Below, in pieces: positions 17,310 to 27,277 of a DNA stretch of 64,000 nt; within the stretch, counting starts at the first letter, position 1, and each line of letters opens with the position of its first letter. Origin of the DNA: Amycolatopsis sp. FBCC-B4732 (GTDB lineage: Bacteria; Actinomycetota; Actinomycetes; Mycobacteriales; Pseudonocardiaceae); contig NZ_CP095376.1 in NCBI RefSeq assembly GCF_023008405.1, forward strand, positions 8,350,501 through 8,414,500, given 5' to 3'. The position numbers and the translations under genes are program-made. The notes under the pieces were generated by a model that was not told the DNA's origin, made no database searches, and was given only the letters and a program-made list of their open reading frames with translations.

Positions 17310-18503
17310 GTGGAGGATCCCGAACTGTTCCGCCAGGGTGGGTTCCGGCTCGCGTCGCGGCTGTTCGTCGGTGGCGATATCCGCGGGGACGAGCGGCAGG
17401 TGGCTCGGCTGCGGGAGTTCGCGCAGGTGCAGGACCGGCTCGCGGACGACGTCGTCGCCTGGATGGCTCGGCAGCCGAAGGGGCAGGGGCGGCGGCTCTT
17501 CGAGGACGCGCTCCGCGACAGGGTCGAGGCGCCCGGGCCGCTCAAGGACTTCTTCGACCAGGTGAACGCCAAGCCGTACTGGGTCGATGACGAACGGGTC
17601 GAGCGTGGGGCGCGGGCCATCACGCGGGCCGGGTTGCTGGGGCTCTTCCCGCTCGGGGACATGTCGCTGATGGGCGGTTACCTCGCCTCTCGCGCGACGA
17701 AAGCGCTGGTCGGGACCGGAGAAATCGAGTACCGGGCCACGCGGCGGCTCGTCGAGACCGCGGCCTGGTGGATCGACGTCACCACGCCCGGGGCGCTCAA
17801 GCACGGTGAGCCGGGGTACGCCGCCGCGCTGCGGATCCGCGTTGTGCACGCCCACGTGCGCGCCGCCATGAACGGGCGGGACGACTGGGACTACGCCGCT
17901 TGGGATCGGCCCGTCAACCAGGTGCAGACCGCCGGGACGCTGCTGCTCTTCTCGCTCGTCTACGTCTTCGGCACGCAGCTGCTCGGTCTTCGCTACTCCG
18001 CTCGCGAGCGCGGCGACATCCTGCACCTCTGGCGGTACATCGGGTGGCTCATGGGCGTCGACGACGAGCTGCTGCCGACCTCCGAAGAGGACGCCTGGCG
18101 CCTGTTGTGGCTGCTCGCCGCCACCGAGTTCATCCCGGACGACGACTCCAAGCGGCTCGCCAAGGCGCTCGTCGAGGCCAACGCCGCCGTCGGTGAGGGG
18201 CGCGGGGCCGTCGGGAAGGTCCTGTCGCACGTCTCCGTCGCCGTGCACTCCTCGATCAGCCGGCTCGTGCTCGGGAAGACCAACGCCGACTTCCTCGAGC
18301 TCCCGAACGATCCCGTCGCGCAGGCCGCGATCGTCGCCGTGGCCGGGGTCAACTTCGCCGCCGAGACCGTGCGGCGGCTCATCCCGGGTGCCACCGCGCT
18401 GCAGGAGCGGATCGGGTGTGCCGGGCGCCGCGGGTACGTGAAGCGGCTCGAGAAGATCTTCGCGCCCGATACCTCCTACGCGCAGCACATGCGGGTGGCC
18501 TGA
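17310..18503 (+). CDS. Oxygenase MpaB family / latex-clearing-protein-like (DUF2236)
   Basis: A 397-residue protein of the MpaB/Lcp family of b-type haem oxygenases. Family features are [18 protein letters not shown], the [19 protein letters not shown] segment and the putative haem-ligand His in [11 protein letters not shown]. Lcp cleaves rubber; most actinobacterial relatives act on unknown substrates. No twin-arginine signal is visible, unlike secreted Lcp, so it is probably cytosolic. GGAGG eight bases upstream supports the GTG at 17310 over GTG 17301 or TTG 17283. Confidence 0.85.
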   Translation: MEDPELFRQGGFRLASRLFVGGDIRGDERQVARLREFAQVQDRLADDVVAWMARQPKGQGRRLFEDALRDRVEAPGPLKDFFDQVNAKPYWVDDERVERGARAITRAGLLGLFPLGDMSLMGGYLASRATKALVGTGEIEYRATRRLVETAAWWIDVTTPGALKHGEPGYAAALRIRVVHAHVRAAMNGRDDWDYAAWDRPVNQVQTAGTLLLFSLVYVFGTQLLGLRYSARERGDILHLWRYIGWLMGVDDELLPTSEEDAWRLLWLLAATEFIPDDDSKRLAKALVEANAAVGEGRGAVGKVLSHVSVAVHSSISRLVLGKTNADFLELPNDPVAQAAIVAVAGVNFAAETVRRLIPGATALQERIGCAGRRGYVKRLEKIFAPDTSYAQHMRVA

Positions 18504-18541
18504 GCAGGCTTTCGGGGGTCCGGGTGGCAGAGCCCCCGGCT

Positions 18542-18556
18542 CGGGGCGGAGCCCCG
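18542..18556 (+). terminator. Weak hairpin between MpaB-like gene and dcd
   Basis: CGGGGC-GGA-GCCCCG forms a 6-bp stem without a T-tract, next to a second GGGG/CCCC repeat at about 18514-18537. It could slow or end transcription of the upstream gene. Confidence 0.35.
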
Positions 18557-18588
18557 GATGTCACAGCCCACCGGATAGGCTGCCGGGC

Positions 18589-19170
18589 GTGCTGCTCAGT
18601 GACCGTGACCTCCGCAAAGAGCTCGACGCCGGCCGGCTCGGCATCGACCCCTTCGACGCCGGCATGGTCCAGCCGTCGAGCATCGACGTCCGGCTCGACC
18701 GGTTCTTCCGCGTCTTCGACAACAGCAAGTACACCCACATCGACCCGCAGCTGCAGCAGGACGAGCTGACGTCGCTGGTGGAGAAGGAAGGCGACGAGCC
18801 CTTCGTGCTGCACCCGGGCGAGTTCGTCCTCGGCTCGACCTACGAGCTCGTCACGCTGGCCGACGACCTGGCCGGCCGCCTCGAGGGCAAGTCCTCGCTC
18901 GGCCGGCTCGGGCTGCTCACGCACTCGACCGCCGGGTTCATCGACCCCGGCTTCTCCGGGCACATCACGCTCGAGCTGTCGAACGTGGCGAACCTGCCGA
19001 TCACGCTCTGGCCGGGCATGAAGATCGGCCAGCTCTGCATCTTCCGCCTGTCCAGCGCGGCCGAGCACCCGTACGGCTCCACCGAAGCCGGGTCCCGCTA
19101 CCAGGGGCAGCGCGGCCCGACCCCGAGCCGGGCGTACAAGAACTTCCACCGCGTCGACACCTGGCGCTAG
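18589..19170 (+). CDS. dcd: dCTP deaminase
   Basis: A 193-residue enzyme that deaminates dCTP for dTTP synthesis. It shows [18 protein letters not shown], the substrate-binding [18 protein letters not shown] and [15 protein letters not shown], with the C-terminal [15 protein letters not shown] that closes the trimer active site. Actinobacterial forms such as M. tuberculosis Dcd (Rv0321) are bifunctional and also hydrolyse dUTP, so this one may go straight to dUMP. TAGGCT seven bases before the GTG indicates a leaderless mRNA. It overlaps the convergent monooxygenase by 4 bases. Confidence 0.95.
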   Translation: MLLSDRDLRKELDAGRLGIDPFDAGMVQPSSIDVRLDRFFRVFDNSKYTHIDPQLQQDELTSLVEKEGDEPFVLHPGEFVLGSTYELVTLADDLAGRLEGKSSLGRLGLLTHSTAGFIDPGFSGHITLELSNVANLPITLWPGMKIGQLCIFRLSSAAEHPYGSTEAGSRYQGQRGPTPSRAYKNFHRVDTWR

Positions 19171-20360
19171 ACCGCGATCTTCTCGGCCCAGTCGATGCGG
19201 TGGTCCCACATGAAGGCGTTCGGGTCCTCGTCGAACGGCTTCGAGAACGCCCGCTTGATGAAGAAGTCGCGCACCACGCGGCCGACCGGGCCGATCACCT
19301 TGTCGTCGCCGTTGCGCTTGCCGGCCGCGACTACCGCTTCGACGCGCTCGCGCCGCAGGCCCTCGTAGGTGGCGAGGGCCTGCGAGACGTCCGGCACGTC
19401 CCGGAGGCATTTGCCCAGCGTGACGGCGTCTTCGATGGCCATCGACGCGCCCTGGCCCGCCGCCGGTGAGGTCGCGTGCGCCGCGTCGCCGATGATCACC
19501 ATGCGGCCGCGGTGCCAGACCGGGACCGACGGGAAGTCGTACGTCGGCCACGCGGGGTAGATCTCCCGCGTGGCGCGGATGATCCCGGTGGCCGGCGTCC
19601 GGTCGCGGGACACCAGGTGCAGGAGCTCGGCGCGCAGCTTCTCGCCGGCGAGCGCGGCCAGCTCGGACGCGGTCGGCTCGGTCTTGCGGGCCGGGTTGGC
19701 GAACCACCAGACGCGGCCGTCCGGGCTGACGACGTGGCAGAAGAACACGCGCTTGCCGAACACCATGTTCAGCACCCCGGGCTCGTCCGGCAGGGACAGG
19801 CCTTCGGCGAACCCGCCGGTGTTGAGCAGCGGGACGTACCGCGGCGACGGCGCGGCCGGGTCGATGATCGTGCGGACCCGCGAGCGGAGGCCGTCGGCGC
19901 CGATCAGGAGGTCGCCTTCCGCGTGCGAGCCGTCGGAGAAGTCGGCTCTGACGTGCGATTCCGCCTGACCCGCGCCGATCAGCCGCTTGCCGTACTCGGC
20001 GTGGATGCCGCGCCGGGCGGCCTCGTCGCGCAGGGCGACGTAGAGCTCGGAACGCAGGACGGTCTGGCTCACCGTGCCGTCCGAAAGCGTGCCGCCGAGC
20101 GGGAATTCGGCGAGCCGGGTGCCGTCGCCGAGCCCGATCGACATCCGCGGCGAGTCGAAGCCGGTGCGCCGGACGACGTCCTTCAAGCCGAGCGGGAGCA
20201 GCGCGTCCAGGCCGTTCACCGCCAGGGTCAGGAACGCGCCGACGCCCTCCGCGCCCCGGTCGTACGCCTCGAACAGCAGCGGCTCGTGCCCGGCTTCGTG
20301 CAGCGCGATGGCCGTGATCGTGCCCGCGATGCCGCCCCCGATGATCAGTGCCCGTGTCAT
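19167..20360 (-). CDS. FAD-dependent monooxygenase (PHBH/TetX-like)
   Basis: A 397-residue group A flavoprotein monooxygenase. The N-terminal dinucleotide fold [19 protein letters not shown] binds [16 protein letters not shown] is the DG motif, and [20 protein letters not shown] is the GD motif. It should hydroxylate an aromatic or hydrophobic compound using NAD(P)H; TetX-like drug inactivation is possible. The ATG at 20360 is preceded by GAGGGGA. It diverges from a MarR regulator across 73 bases, so that regulator very probably controls it. Confidence 0.9.
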   Translation of the reverse strand: MTRALIIGGGIAGTITAIALHEAGHEPLLFEAYDRGAEGVGAFLTLAVNGLDALLPLGLKDVVRRTGFDSPRMSIGLGDGTRLAEFPLGGTLSDGTVSQTVLRSELYVALRDEAARRGIHAEYGKRLIGAGQAESHVRADFSDGSHAEGDLLIGADGLRSRVRTIIDPAAPSPRYVPLLNTGGFAEGLSLPDEPGVLNMVFGKRVFFCHVVSPDGRVWWFANPARKTEPTASELAALAGEKLRAELLHLVSRDRTPATGIIRATREIYPAWPTYDFPSVPVWHRGRMVIIGDAAHATSPAAGQGASMAIEDAVTLGKCLRDVPDVSQALATYEGLRRERVEAVVAAGKRNGDDKVIGPVGRVVRDFFIKRAFSKPFDEDPNAFMWDHRIDWAEKIAV

Positions 20361-20380
20361 CTCGTTCGTCCCCTCGAATC

Positions 20381-20413
20381 TCTTAGAAACTAATTCGTTC
20401 TGTCGAACTAAAG
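20381..20413. promoter_or_regulatory. Likely MarR operator between monooxygenase and marR genes
   Basis: An AT-rich, imperfectly palindromic stretch (TTAG, CTAATTCG, GTTC-TGTC-GAAC, CTAA) stands out against the GC-rich background in the 73-base divergent gap. MarR proteins typically bind such 16-20 bp inverted repeats and repress both genes. Confidence 0.6.
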
Positions 20414-20433
20414 AGTGCGCTAGGCTGACGGCC

Positions 20434-20904
20434 GTGTCAAGCGAGCGTGCGCACCTGGTCGAGAAAGTCCTGCTCAGGTCGCGGGAGCTGTCGACCGAGA
20501 CGGTCATGTTCCACACGGCGATCTCCGAGACCCGCGGGCTGTCGGCGGTGGAGAGCAAGGTCCTCGACTACCTCGCGCGGTTCGGGCCGCAGACGCCGAA
20601 GGAGCTCGCGCGCCTGTCCGGGCTCGCGCCCGCGTCCGTGACGGCGATGGTCGACCGGCTGGAGCGCAAGGGCATCGTCGACCGCCGCCCGCACCCCGAC
20701 GACCGCCGCCGGGTGCTGATCGCGCTGGACGAGCAGGCCATCGCGAGCGGCGTGCACCTGTGGGACCACCTGGTCAAGGGCATGTACGAGCTCTGCGACC
20801 GCTACACCGACGACGAACTCCGGACCGTCATCGGCTTCGTCGAGGCGGCGACGACCCTCACCCACGAGTCGACGGCGAAGCTGACGGAATCCACGAACGA
20901 GTGA
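20434..20904 (+). CDS. MarR family transcriptional regulator
   Basis: A 156-residue winged-helix regulator. The recognition region is PKELARLSGLAPASVTAMVD and the wing RLERKGIVDRRPHPDDRRRV, both classic MarR. Members usually repress a neighbouring efflux or degradation gene and release DNA on binding a phenolic compound. It diverges from the FAD monooxygenase. TAGGCT lies seven bases before the GTG, so the message is likely leaderless. The frame is open far upstream, but only from the start used here does homology begin. Confidence 0.92.
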   Translation: MSSERAHLVEKVLLRSRELSTETVMFHTAISETRGLSAVESKVLDYLARFGPQTPKELARLSGLAPASVTAMVDRLERKGIVDRRPHPDDRRRVLIALDEQAIASGVHLWDHLVKGMYELCDRYTDDELRTVIGFVEAATTLTHESTAKLTESTNE

Positions 20905-20973
20905 GTTTGAAGGCGTAAACCCGGCGTCCGTGCCAGGCTCCCAAGGTCGTCTCGACCCCGGAGGTGGCGAGGA

Positions 20974-23900
20974 GTGCCGTTGCCCGAACGACCGCTTCGC
21001 CTGGTTGTGGTGCTGGCACTGGTCTTCCTGGCCGCGGCCGTCGTGCCGTCGGCGAGCGCGACCACCGCCCCGCCGTTCGCGGTGGGCTACGACGCCCTCG
21101 TGTACGGCGACTTCCTGTACGCGGGCAACGGCGTCCTGCGCTGCCCCGTCGCCGCCGACCACGCGCCGACGTCCGGTCCGGTCGCCACCCCCGCGGCGTG
21201 CGCGAACACCGCGGACCGCAAGGACACCCTGCCCAACGACGACTTCTTCCTGCAGTGGGCCGACATCGACGCCGACCCGGGCACCTTCGACTCGGCCAGT
21301 GCGTCGGTGAGCATCCCGCCGGGCGCCAAGATCGCCTTCGCCCGCCTGAACTGGGCGGGCAGCACGACGTGCAAGAGCGCGGTGTCCCCGCCCGGTACGC
21401 CCGCGAAGCAGAACGTCCGCCTTTCCGTCGGCAGCGCGAAACCCGTCGACCTCGCGCCTTCGGGGTACGCCGAAGACGCGGGCCACTACTCGGCCCACGC
21501 CGACGTGACCGACCGGTTCGCGAGCGCCCCGACCGGGACCGCACTCGACCTGACGGTCGGGAACGTCTGGGCCGCCAAGGGTTTCGACTGCGTCGGCGGG
21601 TGGTCGATGGCCCTCGTCTACGCCTACCCCGAGCGCAACGCGGACTACGCGCCGAACAAGCGCAAGGTCGTCGTCTACGACGGGCACGTCCAGCAGACGG
21701 CGGGCGCCCCGGCCACGGAGACGACGATCACCGGCTTCCGCGCCGCGGCCGCCGACGCCCACCTCGGCGTCACCGCCTACGACGGCGACTGGGGTGCCTC
21801 CGGCGACCAGTTCCTCGTCGACGGCACCCCGGCCGCCGAGCCCGCGACCGGCGGGACGTCCAACTTCTTCGTCTCCAACGCCGACAACGCCGCCGCCCCG
21901 GCCGCGAAGAACAACTTCAGCGTGGACGCGAAGGCGTTCAACGTCGACCGCATCCCCGCCGGCGCGACCAGCGCGAAGCTCGGCTTCGTCACCAGCGGCG
22001 ACGCCTACCTCGCGCAGAACCTCGCGTTTTCGGTGCCGGTACCCGAACTCCAGCTCGCCCTGCGCGCGACCCAGCCCAAGGTGCACGCCGGCGAGCCGGT
22101 GACGTTCGCCGTCGCCGTGACCAACCCGGGCAGCGTCCCGGCGACCGGCGTGCAGGTGGCCGACGAAGCCGTTCCCGCCTGCGCGAAGCCGCTCGGCACG
22201 CTCGCCCCGGGACAAACGGTCAGCTACGCCTGCACCGGAACCGCCCCGCCCGACGACTTCACGAATGCCGCCAAGGCGACCGGCACGAGCGCGCTCGGCG
22301 ACGCCCTCGACGGCGTCGCCGCCGCCCCCGTCGACGTCCTGCACCCGGCCCTCGGCCTCACGAAGACGGCCGACCGGCCCGCCTACCGCGCCGGCGACAC
22401 CGCGACGTTCACGGTCAAGGCCGTGAACACCGGCGACACCGGGTTGAGCGGCCTCCAGGTCACCGACCCGAAGACGCCGTCGTGCGCGCAGCCGCCGCCG
22501 GGCGCGCCGCTGCTGGGCACGCTCGTGCCCGGCTCGCTCGCGCCCGGCGAGAGCCGCACGTGGCAGTGCACGGCGAAGGCCCCGATCGCCGACGGCGTCA
22601 CCACCGCGACCGCCACGGCCACCGACGAGCTCGGCAAGCCGGTCACGGCCACCGCCGACGCACCCGCGCCGACGATCGCGCCCGCCGTCGAGCTCACCAA
22701 AACCGCGAACCCGCCGGTGGTCCACGCCGGCGACCCCGTGACCTGGACGGTCACCGCGCACAACACCGGCGACAGCCCGCTGGCGCCGGTCACCGTCACC
22801 GACGACACGACGACGTCGTGTTCGCGCACCTTGGCCGGCCTGCCCGCAGGCGCGACGCAGACGTACACCTGCACGGCGAACCCGTCCCGCACGACGACGT
22901 CCCACGCGACCGCCACCGGCACCGACCTCAGTGGACAGCCGGTGACCGCCACCGCGTCGGCCACCGTCACGGTGATCACCCCCGCGCTGACGCTCACGAA
23001 GGACGCCACCCCGGCCGTCGCCCGCGCCGGTGACCCGGTGACCTTCTCGATCACCGTGGCCAACGCCGGTGACGCGCCGCTGACCGACGTCGCCGTCACC
23101 GACGACCGGACCCCGGCCTGCGCCAAGGCGATCGGTGCGCTGCCACCGCAGGGCGAGCAGACGTACACGTGCACCGCGCCCGCCCCGGCCGACGACTTCA
23201 CCAACACGGCCACCGCGACCGGCAAGGACCAGCTCGGCGGCACGGTGAAGGTCACCGACGACGCCGTCGTCGACGTCATCCACCCCGCCGTCACGCTCAC
23301 CGCGCGGGCCGCGCCCGCGCAGGTCCGCGAAGGCGGCACCGTGACCTGGACGATCACCGCCACCAACACCGGCGACGTGCCGCTCACCGGCGTCGCGGTC
23401 GCGGACGACCAGGTCGCCGCCTGCGCGAAGCCGCTCGGCACGCTGCAGCCGAAGGCGACGCAGACGTACGCGTGCACGACCGTCGCGGGCACCGCCGGCT
23501 TCACGAACAAGCCGGTGGTGACCGGCACCGATCCGACCGCCCGGCCGGTCACGGCCACCGCCGAAGCCGCGTTCACCGTGCAGCACCCCGCCGTCGCGAT
23601 CACCGCCGACGTCACCGGTGGCCCGTTCCGCGAGGGCGACACCGTGCCGTTCCGGATCACCGTGCGCAACACCGGCGACGTGCCGCTGACCGGCCTCCAC
23701 GTCACGGACGCGCAGGCCGCGCGGACCACCGGCTGCACCCAGGCGATCGACGGCGCGCTCGAGCCCGGCGCCACCCGCGAGTTCGGCTGCACCGCCCCGG
23801 CTCCGGCCGACGACGTCACCCGCACCGTGCGGGTGAGCGCCACCCCACCGGCCGGCCCGGACGTCACCGCCGCCGCCGTCGCCGCCGTGGACGTGATCCA

Positions 23901-25404
23901 CCCGGCCGTCGCGATCACGAGGTCCGCCGAGCCGACGCTGGTCCGCCACGGCGATACCGTGACGTCGACGATCACCGTCACGAACACCGGTGACAGCCCG
24001 CTGCGGGAAGTTTCGGTGGCCGACCAGCTCGCCCCGGACTGCACCAAGTCCTGGGAACGGCTGGAGCCACAGGCGAAGCAGACTTACAGCTGCACCGAGA
24101 TCGCCGGCGACGCCGATTTCGCCGCCACCGCGAAGGTGACCGCCACCGACGCCACGAACCGTCCGGTGACCGCCACCGCCGGGGTCCCGGTCGAGGTCAT
24201 CCACCCCGCGGTCACGATCACGAACGACGCGGCGCCCGCGCAGGTCCGGCAAGGCGACACCGTGACGTTCACCCTCGTCGTCGCGAACACCGGTGACGTG
24301 CCACTGGCCGACGTGTCCGTTGTGGACAGTCGCACTCCGGCGTGCGCTCACTCCATCGGCACCCTCCTCCCCGGCGCCACCCAGCGCCACTCCTGCAAGG
24401 TAGCCGCCGGCACCGACAATTTCGTGAGCTCCGCCACCGCGACCGGCACCGATCCGACGAACCGCCAGGTCAGCGCCACCGACGACGCGGCGTACACCGT
24501 GCTGCACCCCGGGCTCGCGCTCACCCAGGACATCCACGGCGGCCCCTTCCGCGCGGGCGACCCCGTGCCGTCGACGATCACCGTCACCAACACCGGCGAC
24601 GGGCCGCTCACCGCCGTCAAGGTCGACGCGTCCTGCGCGAAGACGTTCGACAAGCTGGAAGCCGGTGCCGCGCAGAAGTTCGACTGCACGACGACCGCCC
24701 CGGCCGACGACGTCGTCACCACCGCGAAGGCCACCGCCAACGCCCCCGTCGGCCCGCCGGTGACCGCGGCGGACAGCGACGAGGTCGACGTCATCCACCC
24801 GGCCCTGAAGCTGACGAAGGACGCGAAGCCCGAGAAGGTGCGTGCCGGCGACGAGGTCACGTTCACCGTCGTCGTGCGCAACACCGGCGACGTCGCGCTG
24901 ACCGGCGTGTCCGTTGTGGACGATCAGCCGTGCGCCAGGGAGTTCGACGGTCTCCCGGCCGGCGCGACGCAGACGTACACCTGCACCCGGAAAGCACCGG
25001 CCGACGATTTCACCGCTCCCGCGAACGTCACCGGAACAGATCCGACCGGTCGCTCCGTGCAATCGAGGGCCGAAGCGGAAGTCGACGTCGTCCACCCCGA
25101 AATCGCGGTGATGAAGGACGCGACGCCGTACGAAGTCCGGGAAGGCGACACCGTCACGTTTTCCGTCCTGGTCAAGAACACCGGTGACGTGCCGCTGACG
25201 GCCGTCACTGTCGTCGACGACCACACGCCGTCGTGCGCGCACACCGCGCCGGAGCTGGCCGTGGACGCCGAAATCACCTACACCTGCACGGTGGTCGCGG
25301 GCAAGCAGGGCTTCACCGGAAAGGCGACCGCGACCGGGCAGGACCCGACCGGACGCCCGGTGTCGGCGTTCGGCGACGCGACCTTCGTCGTGCGCGGCGG
25401 CTGA
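20974..25404 (+). CDS. Large secreted protein with eleven DUF11-like repeats
   Basis: A 1,476-residue exported protein. A signal peptide (about 8-30, ending ASATTAP) is followed by a beta-rich N-terminal domain (about 35-350; TFDSASASVSIPPGAKIAFA, WSMALVYAYPE) found at the head of actinobacterial DUF11 proteins, then eleven beta-sandwich repeats of about 100 residues. Each repeat reads roughly xLxLTxxAxPxxVRxGDxVTFTIxVxNTGD with a Cys pair about 18 residues apart. It ends abruptly at FVVRGG with no LPxTG, membrane helix or basic tail. It is probably a surface or matrix adhesin-like protein. GTG 20974 or TTG 20980 (GAGGAG at better spacing) could start it. Confidence 0.88.
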   Translation: MPLPERPLRLVVVLALVFLAAAVVPSASATTAPPFAVGYDALVYGDFLYAGNGVLRCPVAADHAPTSGPVATPAACANTADRKDTLPNDDFFLQWADIDADPGTFDSASASVSIPPGAKIAFARLNWAGSTTCKSAVSPPGTPAKQNVRLSVGSAKPVDLAPSGYAEDAGHYSAHADVTDRFASAPTGTALDLTVGNVWAAKGFDCVGGWSMALVYAYPERNADYAPNKRKVVVYDGHVQQTAGAPATETTITGFRAAAADAHLGVTAYDGDWGASGDQFLVDGTPAAEPATGGTSNFFVSNADNAAAPAAKNNFSVDAKAFNVDRIPAGATSAKLGFVTSGDAYLAQNLAFSVPVPELQLALRATQPKVHAGEPVTFAVAVTNPGSVPATGVQVADEAVPACAKPLGTLAPGQTVSYACTGTAPPDDFTNAAKATGTSALGDALDGVAAAPVDVLHPALGLTKTADRPAYRAGDTATFTVKAVNTGDTGLSGLQVTDPKTPSCAQPPPGAPLLGTLVPGSLAPGESRTWQCTAKAPIADGVTTATATATDELGKPVTATADAPAPTIAPAVELTKTANPPVVHAGDPVTWTVTAHNTGDSPLAPVTVTDDTTTSCSRTLAGLPAGATQTYTCTANPSRTTTSHATATGTDLSGQPVTATASATVTVITPALTLTKDATPAVARAGDPVTFSITVANAGDAPLTDVAVTDDRTPACAKAIGALPPQGEQTYTCTAPAPADDFTNTATATGKDQLGGTVKVTDDAVVDVIHPAVTLTARAAPAQVREGGTVTWTITATNTGDVPLTGVAVADDQVAACAKPLGTLQPKATQTYACTTVAGTAGFTNKPVVTGTDPTARPVTATAEAAFTVQHPAVAITADVTGGPFREGDTVPFRITVRNTGDVPLTGLHVTDAQAARTTGCTQAIDGALEPGATREFGCTAPAPADDVTRTVRVSATPPAGPDVTAAAVAAVDVIHPAVAITRSAEPTLVRHGDTVTSTITVTNTGDSPLREVSVADQLAPDCTKSWERLEPQAKQTYSCTEIAGDADFAATAKVTATDATNRPVTATAGVPVEVIHPAVTITNDAAPAQVRQGDTVTFTLVVANTGDVPLADVSVVDSRTPACAHSIGTLLPGATQRHSCKVAAGTDNFVSSATATGTDPTNRQVSATDDAAYTVLHPGLALTQDIHGGPFRAGDPVPSTITVTNTGDGPLTAVKVDASCAKTFDKLEAGAAQKFDCTTTAPADDVVTTAKATANAPVGPPVTAADSDEVDVIHPALKLTKDAKPEKVRAGDEVTFTVVVRNTGDVALTGVSVVDDQPCAREFDGLPAGATQTYTCTRKAPADDFTAPANVTGTDPTGRSVQSRAEAEVDVVHPEIAVMKDATPYEVREGDTVTFSVLVKNTGDVPLTAVTVVDDHTPSCAHTAPELAVDAEITYTCTVVAGKQGFTGKATATGQDPTGRPVSAFGDATFVVRGG
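22036..25392 (+). repeat. Eleven tandem DUF11-like coding repeats
   Basis: Eleven tandem units of about 300 bases encode the beta-sandwich repeats of the secreted protein. Junctions often read GACGTCATCCACCC (DVIHP), and the core AACACCGGCGACGTGCC (NTGDVP) recurs. Repeats diverge enough that they look old rather than freshly duplicated. Units 6 and 9 share an alternative opening (GGPFREGD / GGPFRAGD). Confidence 0.85.
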
Positions 25405-25532
25405 ATGGAGTAACGCGGCAGCGTCCGATTGCCGCGAAATTCCGACCCGTCGGCGACGAGTGCGCTCGAAGAAATGTGATCAGTGCGTTAGCAGGTTCTC
25501 GCCGTAATCGTCCCGTGATACGTTCCTGCGCC

Positions 25533-26252
25533 GTGTCCCCCCTTGGTGAACGTGCTCGCGTGGTGATGGTGTCACTCAGTGTGCTGCTCGGCGTTTTTTC
25601 CGCCGCGACCGGCACTTGGATGGCGACCGCGGAAGGAAACACCGCCGAGCTCGGCGCCGCGGCGCTGGTGCTGCCGAACGCGCCCGCCGGGTCCGGTGGC
25701 GGCAGCGGCACCGATCTCGCCGGCGGCCAGTCCCGGCCGAGCAAGCCCGCCGAGCCCACGTCCGCCGCCCCGGCTCCGACGACGTCCAGCGCGGCGCCCA
25801 CGCCGACCGAGACCTCCGCGCCCGCGCAGCCGACGACGTCGGAGGCCCCGCCGCCGACCACCAAGGCCGCGGCCAAAGTCGCGTCGACCGTCGCCGGCCA
25901 GGTCCTCGCGCTGGTCAACGACGAGCGCGCGAAGGCGGGCTGCGAAGCGCTGACCGAGGAATCGCACCTGACCAAGGCCGCGCAGGATTACAGCGACCAG
26001 ATGTCGTCAGGCGACTTCTTCTCGCACACCAGCCCCGACGGCACGACGTTCGACCAGCGCATCAAGGTCGCCGGCTACGCGAAACCCGGTGCGGAGAACA
26101 TCGCGAAGGGGCAGACGTCCGCGGCGCAGGTCATGGACGCCTGGATGAACTCCGAGGGCCACCGCGCGAACATCCTGAACTGCAGCCTCAAGAAGCTCGG
26201 CGTCGGGTTCACCAAGGCCGGCAACTACTGGGTCCAGGACTTCGGGTACTGA
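25533..26252 (+). CDS. CAP-domain (SCP-like) extracellular protein
   Basis: A 239-residue protein with one N-terminal hydrophobic segment (about 12-32), a Pro/Thr/Ser-rich linker (about 60-112) and a C-terminal CAP domain (about 115-238). The CAP motifs are LVNDERAKAGCEAL, HTSPDGTTFDQRI, GAENIAKGQ and MNSEGHRANILN with the conserved His/Glu cavity. Bacterial CAP proteins are secreted or cell-wall proteins of mostly unknown function, often with spores or walls. TACGTT eight bases before GTG 25533 suggests a leaderless mRNA. It may act with the DUF11 protein just upstream. Confidence 0.88.
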   Translation: MSPLGERARVVMVSLSVLLGVFSAATGTWMATAEGNTAELGAAALVLPNAPAGSGGGSGTDLAGGQSRPSKPAEPTSAAPAPTTSSAAPTPTETSAPAQPTTSEAPPPTTKAAAKVASTVAGQVLALVNDERAKAGCEALTEESHLTKAAQDYSDQMSSGDFFSHTSPDGTTFDQRIKVAGYAKPGAENIAKGQTSAAQVMDAWMNSEGHRANILNCSLKKLGVGFTKAGNYWVQDFGY

Positions 26253-26253
26253 G

Positions 26254-27261
26254 CTACTGGTTCGGGGCGTTCCACCGCTCCGCGATGTCGCCGTAGCGCG
26301 CCAGCACCGTCGCGCGCAGGTCGGGATCACTCCGCGGCACCGGCTCGATGAACACCTCGGTCACGTCGTTGAACGACTCGGTCAGCTCACTCGCGAGCCG
26401 GACGCACGCGCGTTCGAGGTCGCCGGCGCTCAGGGAGTCGTCGAAGTCGACGCGGGTGCAGACCAGGACCTGGTCGGTGCCCATCAGCATAGTCTGCAGG
26501 TCCACCACGGCCTCGATCTCCGGCGCGGCCGAGAGGTGGTCGCGGACGCCGCGGACGATCTCCGGGTTGGCCTGGCGGCCGATGAGCAGGCCGCGGTTCG
26601 TCCGCCCGAGCAGGTAGGCGACGAACGCGAGCAGCACGCCGATCACGATCGACGCGACGCCGTCCCAGACCTCCGACCCGGTGAGCTGGTGCAGCCCGAT
26701 GCCGGCGAACGCGACCAGCAGGCCGATCAGCGCGGCGGAGTCCTCGAACAGGACGGTCTTCGGGGTCGGGTCGTCGATCAGGCGGAGGTACGCCCAGAAC
26801 GACCGGTTCTCGGCCTTGGACTCCCGCACGGTCTGGCGCACCGCCTGCACCCACGACGTGCCTTCGAGCAGGAACGCCACCGCCAGCACGATGTAGCTGA
26901 GGATCGACGTGCTCTGCGGCTCGCCGTGGCCGAACAGCGTCGAGACGCCCTCGTAGAGCGCGAACATCGAGCCCGACGCGAAGATCGACACCGCCGCGAG
27001 CAGCGACCAGAAGTAGCGCTCCTTGCCGTAGCCGAAGGGGTGCACGCGGTCGGCCGGGCGGTCGGAACGTTTCAACGCGGTCAGCAGCAGGACTTCGGTG
27101 AAGGTGTCGGCCACCGAGTGGGCCGCTTCGGAGAGCATCGCGCCCGAACCGGTGATGATGCCGGCGATCAGCTTCATGATGGCGATCGCCAGGTTCACCC
27201 CGCCGGCGAGCAGGACGGTCAGGGTGCTTTCGCCACCAGGGCTCGCGGATTCCTCACTCAC
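26254..27261 (-). CDS. Cation diffusion facilitator (CDF) metal exporter
   Basis: A 335-residue CDF transporter with six membrane helices. The metal site is marked by SEAAHSVAD in helix 2 and FEDSAALIG (ED in place of HD) in helix 5, followed by a cytosolic metal-sensing domain (about 210-310). CDF proteins export Zn, Mn, Fe or Co by proton antiport. The DxxxD/HxxxD pattern differs from ZitB-type zinc exporters, so the metal is not certain. It is tail to tail with the CAP gene, one base apart. Confidence 0.9.
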   Translation of the reverse strand: MSEESASPGGESTLTVLLAGGVNLAIAIMKLIAGIITGSGAMLSEAAHSVADTFTEVLLLTALKRSDRPADRVHPFGYGKERYFWSLLAAVSIFASGSMFALYEGVSTLFGHGEPQSTSILSYIVLAVAFLLEGTSWVQAVRQTVRESKAENRSFWAYLRLIDDPTPKTVLFEDSAALIGLLVAFAGIGLHQLTGSEVWDGVASIVIGVLLAFVAYLLGRTNRGLLIGRQANPEIVRGVRDHLSAAPEIEAVVDLQTMLMGTDQVLVCTRVDFDDSLSAGDLERACVRLASELTESFNDVTEVFIEPVPRSDPDLRATVLARYGDIAERWNAPNQ

Positions 27262-27277
27262 CCGGTGAGCGTAATGC

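Noticed and set aside
20437..25242. A 1,601-codon open frame on the minus strand
   Set aside because: It mirrors the DUF11 gene, is Arg/Gly/Val-rich with repeats that only reflect the plus-strand repeats, and has no recognisable domain.
22036..25392. Tandem repeats considered as CRISPR or a transposon array
   Set aside because: Units are about 300 bases, coding and divergent, without identical direct repeats or spacers.
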